From the NCBI RefSeq assembly GCF_937616625.2, contig NC_065570.1, positions 24,514,046-24,578,045 of the forward strand: DNA of 64,000 bases, written 5' to 3'. The number at the start of each line of letters is the position of its first letter. Positions within the stretch are counted from its first letter, which is position 1. Positions 10,521 to 21,956 of this stretch are shown in pieces. This DNA comes from Mercurialis annua. Lineage: Eukaryota > Streptophyta > Magnoliopsida > Malpighiales > Euphorbiaceae. The notes under the pieces are model-generated. The model was given only the letters and a program-made list of their open reading frames with translations, was not told the origin of the DNA and ran no database searches. The position numbers and the translations under genes are program-made.

Positions 10521-12837
10521 CGTTTGGCTTAAATTCCTAAAAATGGGAAACGATTGAATTTGTTTCGCAACATTTGTAAACGTTTGGCATAAATTGCTAA
10601 AAAGGTGAAACACTTGGATTTGTTTGGAAACGTATGTAAATGTTTGGCTTAAATTGCTAAAAAAGTGAAACGCTTGGATTTGTTTCGTAACGTTTGTAAA
10701 CGTTTAGGTTTAATCGCTTAATAGGTGAACGTTTGGTTTTGTTTCGTAACGTTTGTAAACGTTTGGCTTATATTGCTATAAAGGTGAAACTCTTGGATTT
10801 GTTTCGTAAAGTTTGTAAACGTTTGGCTTAAATTGCTAAAAAGGTGAAACGCTTGGATTTATTTCGTAACGTTTGTAAACGTTTGGCTTAAATTGCTAAA
10901 AAGGTGGAACGGTTGGTTTTGTTTCGTAATGTTTGTAAACGTTTGGCTTAAATCGCTAAAAATGTGAATCGTTTGGATTTGTTTCCTAACGTTTTAAACG
11001 TTTGGTTTTGCTTCGCAACGTTTGTAAACAATTGGCTTAAATCGCTAAAATGTTGAAACGTTTGGTTTTGTTTCTTAACATTTGTAAACGTCTGGCTTCA
11101 ATCGCTAAAAAAGTGAAACATTTGTATTTGTTTCGTAATGTTTGTAAATGTTTGGCTTAAATCGCTAAAAAGGTTAAACGTTTGTATTTGTTTCGTAACG
11201 TTTGTAAACGTTTGACATAAATCGCTAAAAAGGTGAAACGTTATGATTTGTTTCGTATCGTTTGTAAATGTTTGGCTTAAATTGCTAAAAAGGGGAAACA
11301 TTTGGATTTGTTTTGTAGCCTTTGTAAACGTTTGGCTTAATTTGCTAAAAAGGTGAAACACTTTGATTTATTTCATCCCGTTCGTGTACGTTTGGCTTAA
11401 ATTACTAAAAAGGAGAAACTCTTGGATTTGTTTCGTATCATTTGTAAACGTTTGGCATAAATTGCTAAAAAGTTGAAACTTTTGGATTTGTTTTGTAGTG
11501 TTTATAAACGTTTGGCTTAAATCGCTAAAATGGGGAAACGTTTGGATTTGTTTCGTACTGTTTTTAAACGTTTCGCTTAAATCGCTAAAAAGGTGAAACC
11601 TTTGGATTTGTTTCGTAACGTTTGTAAACGTTTGGCTTATAATGCTAAAAAGGTGAAACACTTAAAAAAAATTTGTAACGTCTGGCTTAAATTCCAAAAA
11701 ATGGGAAACGATTGAATTTGTTTCGCAACATTTGTAAACGTTTGGCATAAATTGCTAAAAAGGTGAAACACTTGGATTTGTTTGGAAACGTATGTAAATG
11801 TTTGGCTTAAATTGCTAAAAAAGTGAAGCGCTTGGATTTGTTTCGTAACGTTTGTAAACGTTTAGGTTTAATCGCTTAATAGGTGAACGTTTGGTTTTGT
11901 TTCGTAACGTTTGTAAACGTTTGGCTTATATTGCTATAAAGGTGAAACGCTTGGATTTGTTTCGTAATGTTTATAAACGTTTGGCTTAAATTGCTAAAAA
12001 GGTGAAACGCTTGGATTTATTTCGTAACGTTTGTAAACGTTTGGCTTAAATTGCTAAAAAGGTGGAACGCTTGGTTTTGTTTCGTAATGTTTGTAAACGT
12101 TTGGCTTAAATCGCTAAAAATGTGAATCGCTTGGATTTGTTTCCTAACGTTTTAAACGTTTGGTTTTGCTTCGCAACGTTTGTAAACAATTGGCTTAAAT
12201 CGCTAAAATGTTGAAACGTTTGGTTTTGTTTCTTAACATTTGTAAACGTCTGGCTTCAATCGCTAAAAAAGTGAAACATTTGTATTTGTTTCGTAACGTT
12301 TGTAAATGTTTGGCTTAAATCGCTAAAAAGGTTAAACGTTTGTATTTGTTTCGTAACGTTTGTAAACGTTTGACATAAATCGCTAAAAAGGTGAAACGTT
12401 ATGATTTGTTTCGTATCGTTTGTAAATGTTTGGCTTAAATTGCTAAAAAGGTGAAACATTTGGATTTGTTTTGTAGCCTTTGTAAACGTTTGGCTTAATT
12501 TGCTAAAAAGGTGAAACACTTTGATTTATTTCATCGCGTTCGTATACATTTGCCTTAAATTACTAAAAAGGAGAAACTCTTGGATTTGTTTCGTATCATT
12601 TGTAAACGTTTGGCATAAATTGCTAAAAAGTTGAAACTTTTGGATTTGTTTTGTAGAGTTTATAAACGTTTGGCTTAAATCGCTAAAATGGGGAAACGTT
12701 TGGATTTGTTTCGTACTGTTTTTAAACGTTTCGCTTAAATCGCTAAAAAGGTGAAACGTTTGGATTTGTTTCGTACCGTTTGTAAACGTTTTGCTTCAAT
12801 CTCTAGAAAGGGGAAACGTTTGGATTTGTTTTGTAAC
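10521..12837 (+). repeat. two tandem copies of a 1,158-bp HOR unit
   Basis: The CGTTATG marker occurs at 11239 and 12397, exactly 1,158 bp apart, and the AAATTCC marker near 10.53 and 11.69 kb agrees. The copies share rare variants including the monomer with the aatgttgaaacg junction, the attggc variant after the half-monomer, and the tagcctttg monomer. The unit is not a whole number of 60-bp monomers because it includes shortened ones. Confidence 0.8.
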
Positions 12838-13504
12838 GTTTTAAAAGTTTGGCTTAAATCGCTAAAATGAGGAAATGCTTGGATTTGTTTCGTAAAGTTT
12901 TAAACGTTTTTCTTATATTGCTAAAATGGGGAAACGCTTGAATTTTTTTCGTAACGTTTGTAAACGTTCGGCTAAAAGCGCTAAGAAGGGGAAAATTTTG
13001 GTTTTGTTTCGTAACGTTTGTATACGTTATGCTTCAATTGCTAAAACGGTGAAGCGTTTTGATTTGTTTCGTAACGTTTGTAAATGTTTGGCATAAATTG
13101 CTAAAATGGTGAAACGCTTGGATTTGTTTCGTAACGTTTGTAAATGTTTAGCTTAATTTGCTAAAAAGGTAAAACGCTTCGATTTGTTTGGTAACGTTTG
13201 TAAACGTTTGGCTTAAATTGCTAAAAACGTTAAACGCTTGGATTTGTTTCGTAATGTTTGTAAACGTTTGGCTTAATATTGCTAGAAAGGTGAAACGTTT
13301 GGATTTGTTTCATAACCTTTGTAAATGTTTGGCTTAAATCGATAAAAAGGTGAAACGTTTGGATTTATTTCGTAACGTTTGTAAACGTTTGGCTAAAATT
13401 GCTAAAAAGGTTAAACGTTTGGATTTGTTTCGTAGCGTTTGTAAATGTTTGGCTTAAATTGTTGAAAATGTGAAACGCTTGGATTTGTTTCATAACGTTT
13501 GTAA

Positions 13505-15037
13505 ACGTTTGGCTTAAATCGCTCAAAAGGTGAAACGTTTGGATTTGTTTTGTATAGTTTGTAAACGTTTGGCTTAAATCGCTAAAAAGGTGAAAAGCTT
13601 GGTTTATTTTTGTAACGTTTGTAAACGTTTGGCTTGAATCGCTAAAAATGTGAAACGTTTGAATTTGTTTCGTAACATTTTAAACGTTTGGTTTTGTTTC
13701 GTAGCGTTTGTAAACGTTTGGCTTAATTCGCTAAAAAGGGGAAACATTTGGATTTCTTTGGTTACATTTGTAAACATTTGGCTTATATCGCTAAAAAGGT
13801 GAAACAGTTGGATTTGTTTCATAACATTTGTAAACGTTTTGCTTAAATCGTTAAAAGGGTGAAATGCTTGGATTTGTTTCGTAACGTTTACAAACATTTG
13901 GCTTAAATCTAAAAAGGTGAAACGTTTCGATTATTTCGTAATGTATGTAAACGTTTGGCTTAAATTGCTAAAAAGGTGAAACGTTTGGATTTGTTTCGTA
14001 GCGTTTGGCTTAAATCGCTAAAAAGGTGAAAGTATTGGATTTGTTTTGTAACGTTTGTAAACGTTTGGCTTAAATTACTAAAATAGGGAAAAGTTTGGAT
14101 TTGCTTCGTAACGTTTGTAAACGTTTGGCTTAAATCGCTAAAAAGGTGAAACGTTTGGTTTTGGTTCGTAACGTTTGTAAACGTTTTGCTTAAATAGTTA
14201 AAAAGGTGAAACACTCGGATTTGTTTCGTAACGTTTGTAAACATTAGGTTTTATTTAGTAACGTTTGTAAACGTTTGGCTTAAATCGCTCAAAAGGTGAA
14301 ACGTTTGGATTTGTTTTGTAAACGTTTGTGAACGTTTGGCTTAAATCGCTAAAAAGGTGAAAAACTTGGTTTATTTTCGTAACGTTTGTAAATGTTTGGC
14401 TTGAATCGCTAAAAATGTGAAACGTTTGAATTTGTTTCGTAACATTTTAAACGTTTGGTTTTGTTTCGTAGCGTTTGTAAACGTTTGGCTTAATTCGCTA
14501 AAAAGGGGAAACATTTGGATTTCTTTCGTAACATTTGTAAACATTTGGCTTATATCGCTAAAAAGGTGAAACAGTTGGATTTGTTTCATAACATTTGTAA
14601 ACGTTTTGCTTAAATCGTTAAAAGGGTGAAATGCTTGGATTTGTTTTGTAACGTTTACAAACATTTGGCTTAAATCTAAAAAGGTGAAACGTTTCGATTA
14701 TTTCGTAACGTATGTAAACGTTTGGCTTAAATTGCTAAAAAGGTGAAACGTTTGGATTTGTTTCGTAGCGTTTGGCTTAAATCGCTAAAGAGGTGAAAGT
14801 ATTGGATTTGTTTTGTAACGTTTGTAAACGTTTGGCGTAAATTGCTAAAATAGGGAAAAGTTTGGATTTGTTTCGTAACGTTTGTAAACGTTTGGCTTAA
14901 ATCGCTAAAAAGGTGAAACGTTTGGTTTTGGTTCGTAACGTTTGTAAACGTTTTGCTTAAATTGTTAAAAAGGTGAAACGCTCGGATTTGTTTCGTAACG
15001 TTTGTAAACATTAGGTTTTATTTCGTAACGTTTGGAT
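13505..15037 (+). repeat. 767-bp tandem duplication at the start of block B
   Basis: The ctcaaaagg variant at 13521 recurs at 14287, and every later landmark recurs at an offset of 766-767 (for example acattaggtttt at 14241 and 15008). Approximate copies are 13505-14270 and 14271-15037. A less similar third version lies at about 17012-17790. Confidence 0.85.
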
Positions 15038-16990
15038 TTGTTTTGTAACGTTTGTAAACGTTTTGCATATATTTCTAAAAAGGTGAAATGCTTGGTTTTT
15101 TTTGTAACGTTTGTAAATGTTTGGTTTAAATCGCTAAAAATGTGAATTGTTTAAATTTGTTTCGTAACATTTTAAATGTTTGTTTTTGTTTTGTAACGTT
15201 TGTAAACGTTTGGCTTAAATCGCTAAAAAGGTGATACGTTTGGATTTCTTTCGTAACGTTTCAAAACGTTTGGCTTATTACGCTAAAAATGTGAAACGTT
15301 TGGATTTGATTCCTAATGTTTCTAAATGTTTGGCTTAAATCGCTAAAAAGGTGAAACGTTTGGATTTGTTTCGTAACGTTTTTAAACGTTTGACTTAAAT
15401 CACTAAAAAGGTTCAACGTTTGGATTTGTTTTGTAACGTTTGTAAACGTTTGGCTTAAATTGCTAAAAAGGTGAAACGTTTGGATTTATTTGGTAACGTT
15501 TGTAAACGTTTGGCTTAAATCCCTAAAAAGGTGAAACATTTGGATTTGTTTCGTAACGTTTGGCTTAAATTGCTAAAAAGGGGAAACGCTTGGATTTGTT
15601 TCGTAACGTTTCTAAACGTTTGGCTTAAATTAATAAAAAGGTGAAACGCTTGGTTTTGTTTCGTAACGTTTGTAAACGTTTGGCTTGAATCGCTAAAAAT
15701 GTGAAATGTTTGAATTTTGTTCGACGGTTTAGACGTTTGGTTTTGTTTTGTAACGTTTGTAAACGTTTGGCTTAAATTGTAATAAAGGTGAAACGTTTGG
15801 ATTTGTTTCGTAACGTTTGTAAACGTTTTGCTTAAATCGTTAAAAAGGTGAAACGCTTGGATTTGTTTGGTAATGTTTGTAAACGTTTGGCTTAAATTTC
15901 TAAAAATGGGAAACATTCAGTTTTGTTTCGTAACGTTTGTAAACATTTGGCATAAATCGCTAAAAATGTTGAACCTTTGAATTTGTTTCAGAAAGTTTTA
16001 ACGTTTGGTTTTCTTTCGTAATGTTTGTAAACGTTTGGCATAAATCGCAAAAAAGGTGAAACGTCCTGTTTTGTTTTGTAAAGTTTGTAAACGTTTGGCT
16101 TAAATCGCTAAAAAGGTGAAAAGTTTGAATTTGTTTACTAGCGTTTGTAAACGTTTGGCTTAAATCGCTAAAAAGGTGAAACGTTTGGATTTATTTTGCA
16201 ACGTTTGTAAATGTTTACCTTAAATCGCTAAAAAGGTGAAACGTTTGGATATGTTTCGTAATATTTGTAAATGTTTGGCTTAAATTGCAAAAAAGGTGAA
16301 ACACTTGGATTTGTTTCGTAACGTTTGTAAACGTTTTGCATAAATTGCTAAAAGGGTGAAACACTTGAATTGGTTTCGAAACATTTGTAAACGTTTGGCT
16401 TAAATCTCTAAAAAGGTGAAACATTTGGATTTATTTCATAACCTTTGTAAATGTTTGGCTTAAATCGCTAAAAAGATGAAACGTTTGGATTTCTTTCGTA
16501 ATGTTTGTAAACGTTTGGCTTATATCAATAAAAAGGTGAAACGTATGGCTTTGGTTCGTAAAGTTTGTAAATGTTTGGATTAAAATGCTAAAAAGGTAAA
16601 ACGCTTGGATTTGTTTTGTCACGTTTGTAAACGTTTGGCATAAATTGCTAAAAATGTGAAACACTTGGATTTGTTTGGTAATGTTTGCAAACGTTTTGCT
16701 TAAATTGCTAAAAAGGTGAAACCCTTGGTTTTCTTTCATAACGTTTGTAAACGTTTGGCTTAAATCGCTAAAAATGTGAAACGTTTAAATTTGTTTCGAA
16801 ACGTTTTAAACGTTTGGTTTTGTTTCGTAACGTTTGTAAACGTTTAGCTTACATCGCTAAAAAGGTGAAACGTTTGGATTTGTTTCATAAAGTTTGGCTT
16901 AAATTGCTAAAAAGGTGAAACGCTTGGATTTGTTTCGTAACGTTTGTAAATGTTTGGCTTAAATTGCTAAAAAGGTAAAACGCTTGGATT
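14271..16990 (+). repeat. HOR block B, copy 1 (~2.7 kb)
   Basis: Landmarks in this copy recur one unit later: catatatttct at 15066 and 17796 (2,730 bp), ttgtttacta at 16131 and 18843 (2,712 bp), and tcaataaaaa at 16525 and 19227 (2,702 bp). The slow drop in offset reflects small indels. Copies differ from one another visibly more than those of block E. Confidence 0.75.
16798..16826 (+). repeat. 29-bp half-monomer (example in block B)
   Basis: It has the same structure as the copy at 701-729, preceded by the same aaaaatgtgaaacg type of monomer. Other copies in block B occur near 13676, 14442, 17180, 17948, 19497, 22685 and 23407. Confidence 0.85.
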
Positions 16991-19822
16991 TGTTTCGTAA
17001 CGTTTGTAAACGTTTGGCTTAAATCTCTCAAAAGGTGAAACGTTTGGATTTGTTTTGTAAAGATTGTAAACGTATGGCTTAAATCGCTAAAAAGGTGAAA
17101 AGCTTTGTTTATTTTCGTAACGTTTGTAAACGTTTGGCTTGAATCGCTAAAAATGTGAAACGTTTGAATTTGTTTCGTAACGCTTTAAACGTTTGGTTTT
17201 GTTTCGTAGCGTTTGTAAACGTTTGGCTTAATTCGCTAAAAAGGGGAAACATTTGGATTTCTTTCGTAACATTTGTAAACATTTGGCTTATATCGCTAAA
17301 AAGGTGAAACAGTTGGATTTGTTTCATAACATTTGCAAACGTTTGGCTTAAATAGCTAAAAACGCTTGGATTTGTTTCATAACGTTTACAAACGTTTGGC
17401 TTAAATCTAAAAAGGTGAAACGTTTTGATTTATTTCGTAACGTTTGTAAACGTTTGGCTTAAATTGCTAAAAAACTGAAACGTTTGAATTTGTTTCGTAG
17501 CGTTTCGCTTAAATCGCTAAAAAGTGAAAGTATTGGATGTATTTTGTCACATTTTACACGCTTGGCTTAAATCGCGAAAATGGGGAAATGTTTGGATTTG
17601 TTTCGTAACATTTGTAAAGGTTTGGCTTAAATCGCTAAAAAGTTGAAACGTTTGGTTTTGTTTCGTAACGTTTGTAAACGTTTTGCTTAAATTGTTAAAA
17701 AGGTGAAACGCTTGGATTTGTTTCGTAACGTTTGTAAACATTTGGTTTTATTTCGTTATGTTTGGATTTGTTTCGTAACGTTTGTAAACGTTTCGCATAT
17801 ATTTCTTAAAAGGTGAAACGTTTGGATTTGTTTGTAAGCGTTTGGCTTAAATTGCTAAAAAGGTGTAACACTTTGTTTTTTTTTTAACGTTTGTAAACGT
17901 TTGGCTTAAATCGTTGAAAATGTGAATTATTTAAATTTGTTTCGTAACGTTTTAAACGTTTGGTTTTGTTTTGTAACGTTTGTAAATGTTTGGCTTATAT
18001 CGCTAAAAGGGGATACGTTCGGATTTCTTTCGTAACGTTTCAAAACGTTTGGCTTATATCGCTAAAAAGGTGAAACGTTTGGATTTGATTCCAAACGTTT
18101 GTAAATGTTTGGCTTAAATCGCTAAAAAGGCGAAACGTTTGGATTTGTTTCGTAACGTTTTTAAACGTTTGGCTTAAATCACTAAAAAGATTCAACGTTT
18201 GGATTTGTTTTGTAACGTTTGGCTTAAATCGCTAAAAAGGTGAAACGTTTGGATTTATTTCGTAACGTTTGTAAACGTTTGGCTTAAATCGTTAAAAAGG
18301 TGAAACATTTGGATTTGTCTCGTAACGTTTGGCTTGAATTGCTAAAAAGGGGAAACACTTGGATTTGTTTCGTTACGTTCGTAAACGTTTCCCTTAAATC
18401 GTTAAAAAGGTTAAACGCTTGGTTTTGTTTCGTAGCGTCTGTAAACATCTGGCTTAAATCCCTAAAAATGGGAAACGTTTGGATTTTGTTCGTAACGTTT
18501 TAAACGTTTGGATTTGTTTCGTAACGTTTGTAACCATTTTGCTTAAATCGCTAAAAAGATGAAACGCTTGGATTTGTTTGGTAATGTTTCTAAACGTTTG
18601 GCTTAAATTTCAAAAAAGGGTAAACGCTCTGTTTTGTTTCGTAACGTTTGTAAACGTTTGGCATAAATATCTAAAAATTTGAAACCTTTGAATTTGTTTC
18701 AGAAAGTTTTAAACGTTTGATTTTGATTCGTAATGTTTGTTAACGTTTGGCTTAAATCGCAAAAAAGGTGAAACGTACTGTTTTGTTTCGTAAAGTTTGT
18801 AAATGTTTGGCTTAGATTGCTAAAAAGGTGAAATGTTTGAATTTGTTTACTAGCGTTTGTAAATGTTTGGCTTAACTCACTAAAAAGGGGAAACGTTTGG
18901 ATTTATTTTGTAACGTTTGTATACGTTTGGCTTAAATCGCTAAAAAGGTGAAACGTTTGGATTTGTTTCGAAACGTTTGTAAATGTTTGGCTTAAATTGC
19001 AAAATAGGTGAAACGCTTGGATTTGTTTCGTAACGTTTGTAAACGTTTTGCTTAAATTTCTAAAAAGGTGAAACTCTTGGATTTGTTTTGAAACGTTTGG
19101 GTTCAATTGCTAAAAAGGTGAAACATTTGGATTTGTTTTATAACCGTTGTAAATGTTTGGCTTAAATAGCTAAAAAGGTGAAACGTTTGGATTTCTTTCG
19201 TAACGTTTGTAAACGTTTGGCTTGAATCAATAAAAAGATGAAACGTTTGGATTTGGTTCCTAATGTTTGTAAATGTTTGGCTTAAATTGCTAAAAAGGTG
19301 AAACGCTTGGATTTGTTTCGTCACGTTTGTAAACGTTTGGCTTAAATTTCTATAATGTGAAACACTTGGATTTGTTTGGTAATGTTTGCAAACGTTTTGC
19401 TTAAATTGCTAAAAAAGTGAAACGCTTGGTTTTCTTTCATGACGTTTGTAAACGTTTGGCTTAAATCGCTAAAAATGTGAAACGTTTGAATTTGTTTCGT
19501 CACGTTTTAAGCGTTTGGTTTTATTTCGTAACCTTTGTTAACGTTTGGCTTACATCGCTAAAAAGGTGAAACGTTTGGATATGTTTCGTAACGTTTGAAA
19601 ACGTTTGGCTTAAATTGCTAAAAAGGGGAAATGCTTGGATTTGTTTCATAATGTTTGTAAACGTTTGGCTTAAATCGTTAAAAAGGTGAAACATTTGGAT
19701 TTATTTCGTAACTTTTGTAAACGTTTGGCTTAAATCGCTAAAAAGGTGAAATGTTTGGATTTGTTTCATAACGTTTGTAAACGTTTGGCATAAATCACTA
19801 AATGGAGAAACGTTTGGATTTG
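16991..19822 (+). repeat. HOR block B, copy 2, ending at the LTR
   Basis: This is the partner of 14271-16990. Its end is interrupted by the solo LTR. After subtracting the 2,618 bp added by the insertion, its landmarks recur again in copy 3 at 2,847 bp (catatat), 2,978 bp (ttgtttacta) and 3,108 bp (tcaataaaaa). Confidence 0.75.
19818..19822 (+). repeat. target site duplication, left copy (ATTTG)
   Basis: The five bases immediately before the LTR equal the five bases immediately after it (22436-22440). Removing the LTR and one copy restores an intact, in-phase satellite monomer, so the empty site is known with certainty. Five bp is the usual duplication length for plant LTR retrotransposons. 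Confidence 0.95.
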
Positions 19823-20031
19823 TGTAACACCCCGCATTTTTCTAACTTGTTCCGTTAAGCCTAAACGGTACCTTGGGTTCGTTTGAGTGGTTCGACCACT
19901 TAGATTCGCGTTTCGAAGGTTCTAATCCTTTTAAAATGTGTTTTAAGATGTATTAGAACTAATCTCGGACTTTGAAACGTTTTCGATTTCAATTTCAAAA
20001 TCTCAAATTTTCATCGGAGGCAGTAGCATTT

Positions 20032-20085
20032 CGCGGGCGCGACATGCATGAATCACGGACGCGATTCATGTATCGCGGGCGCGAC
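20032..20085 (+). repeat. GC-rich triple motif inside the LTR
   Basis: A 12-bp motif occurs three times: CGCGGGCGCGAC at 20032-20043, CACGGACGCGAT at 20054-20065, and CGCGGGCGCGAC at 20074-20085, at spacings of 22 and 20 bp. The surroundings are AT-rich, so this is a sharp island of CpG sites near the LTR 5' end. Its function is unknown; it might bind a protein or be a target for methylation. Confidence 0.8.
20047..20070 (+). other. perfect 8-bp inverted repeat (hairpin) in the LTR
   Basis: CATGAATC at 20047-20054 and GATTCATG at 20063-20070 are exact reverse complements separated by 8 bases. The middle copy of the GC-rich 12-bp motif overlaps the loop and the edges of both arms. In a transcript this would be a short stem-loop. 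Confidence 0.75.
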
Positions 20086-20448
20086 GCGTGCATTGTTCAG
20101 TTCGCTTATTTCTATTTAAACTCACCTATTTCGACCTAAACTGATTTTACACTTTCTCTAAAACCTTAAAACGGCTGTAGCATTTCTCTTAGTCATTTTC
20201 TATCATTCTTAAGCCTATTTCCATCGATTCTAAGTATTTCGAATCCTCTCCTTATGGTTTAATCCATTATTTATCATTGCTATCGATTATAAATTCATCA
20301 GCAATCGTATGGGTTGATTGTAGGCTGATTTTGGATCTATATTTTGTGAGTTTCTCTTGATTGTTGTTCTTAATCCATCTCAAAAGGTTAGTGGCTTAAA
20401 TCCCTTGTTTTGATTTGTAGAGATTGCTATATACTCAATTGTTTCGAC

Positions 20449-20845
20449 ACCTTGGGTGATTTGATTATATTTTCTGTTTTGTATTGATCTAAAATCTGTA
20501 AATAATCTTGCTATGTTGTTTTTAGTTTGTGTTTGGTGTTTGTTTCTTGGGTGGATGGGTGTAATCGTTATAATTGAAAGACTAATCAAATTGTGGGATT
20601 TGTGATGGAGTATTCTATTTTTATGATTAAACTAAAATCTGGAAATTTCAAAGAAATGGATCATAGGGTATTAGATGATAAACAATACATTGGTGGCTTT
20701 GAGAAATCGTTTAAATGGAATAGTGTATAGTTTGGTTAACATTTTTGAATTTAAATTATGTTTTGAACTTATTACTAAAAGCTGGAATTGTCCTTTGATA
20801 ATTAAAAGAGTTGTCAGATAACAACTCCTACCTTGGGTGATTTGA
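20449..20845 (+). repeat. pair of identical 16-bp repeats inside the LTR
   Basis: ACCTTGGGTGATTTGA occurs at 20449-20464 and again at 20830-20845, 381 bp apart. The sequence between the two copies is not otherwise duplicated as far as I can see. A shorter relative (accttgggtt) lies near 19870. Confidence 0.75.
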
Positions 20846-21917
20846 GATAAATTGACCAAAGCTAAATCATAGATTAATTAAGGTTTTACAAAGGTTAAAT
20901 TCGCTGTTTTGAATAAGTAACTTTGCTGGAAACTATTTTTAAAATGGTTTAAAACTTGTTAAAGGAATGCTAGTTCTTCTTAGGTTGTGGTTTAATGTAA
21001 ATTAAGTAATATAAGGCATACAAGGTGTTATTTGTCATGTAGAGTTTCGGTTGAACTATTTTAGCTTCAAGTTGATACTTGAAAGATGTTGGATCTTATT
21101 GAGTCTATTTGAGGTGATATAATTAAATGTACATGGGGTGCTACTTGCTAAGTGTTAGCAGGCTTAATTGTTTATGGCATTATTAAGTTACGGTGTGAGT
21201 TCTTATTTTAAATGACTTTGATTTCATTTAAGGTTTGATTAAAGACTTTGGTTTTAAACTTGGTTTATGGATGGGTCGGGTTAAACGTGGTCTCCCGACA
21301 TGTTGTGTTGAGCTATACTGCAGTAAGGCTAACACACTACTTTGGGAACTGTAATTGTTTTGTAAAGACTATTTAAGTATTTAAGTACTTTGGTTTCATT
21401 TTAAAAGATAAGAACTCGCCTAAGCTTAACTTGCCTTATTTACTATTTGGTTGTATGAATACCTTGTTTGATTCTTGGTTGCGTTGTGAAATGCTAGTCC
21501 TATGTGTAGTCTAGTATTCTTGGAGTTAGGGATTGTTCGGATATTGACTTATATAATGTTTTAGACCCGTCGACTGCTCGTGTTTCGGAGTCTACGCAGG
21601 GAGTAGCTGTTTGCCAAGATTCACGTTGACAAGCAAGCAGTGAGTTTGTAGTGTTATTTACCGCTTTATTAAGTACCGCAAGTTATTTTAGTATATCAAA
21701 TGTTTGTGAACTGTTTTAAGGATTATGGATCTGGATTGAAACAAGCTACTCGATAGGCTTGTATCGAGAATGTGTGCACCGGTAAGTACTTTGGGATTGG
21801 CTAACCAATGTCTGGCCTACTTTGGGAATCGATGAGGATTTGTTCCCATCTACTTTGGGTTAAATACTTTGGGATTTCATTTAAATACTGTTTTCCATAA
21901 TCAAGTATATATATTAG

Positions 21918-21924
21918 TATAAAA
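21918..21924 (+). promoter_or_regulatory. candidate LTR TATA box
   Basis: TATAAAA followed by GG, after an AT-rich run, is the best TATA match in the LTR and would place transcription start near 21950, leaving about 485 bp for R and U5. A weaker alternative, TATATAAT-like sequence at 21550-21557, would give a longer transcribed part. Assignment is by motif only. Confidence 0.35.
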
Positions 21925-21950
21925 GGATTTGTTTTAAGGGTTTTAAACTT

Positions 21951-21956
21951 AATAAA
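21951..21956 (+). terminator. candidate polyadenylation signal (AATAAA)
   Basis: AATAAA lies 33 bp after the start of the candidate TATA box, within the presumed R region, where LTR elements commonly carry their poly(A) signal. Plant signals are loose, so this is only a motif match. Confidence 0.3.

Larger units (their letters stand above)
1..19822 (+). repeat. 60-bp satellite array, left part
   Basis: The stretch is an unbroken head-to-tail array of a monomer of about 60 bp, all in one orientation (read with AACGTTTG motifs on the + strand). It covers HOR block A and most of the first two copies of block B. There is no coding region, RNA gene or other element in it. Monomers differ mainly at CpG sites (TG or CA instead of CG) and by small length changes (50-bp and 29-bp variants). 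The last monomer is cut at its ATTTG by the LTR insertion. The array runs off the left edge of the window, so its start is not seen. Confidence 0.97.

Noticed and set aside
1..19822. CRISPR array
   Set aside because: There are no unique spacers between conserved repeats; the whole period is repeated sequence. The eukaryotic LTR also argues against it.
20380..20859. Two minus-strand frames of 62 and 69 codons in the LTR
   Set aside because: They are low-complexity, AT-driven sequence with no domain or start context, and they lie opposite the presumed LTR orientation.
21550..21557. TATATAAT-like sequence as the main LTR TATA box
   Set aside because: Kept only as an alternative; the TATAAAA at 21918-21924 is a better match and is followed by an AATAAA at 21951.
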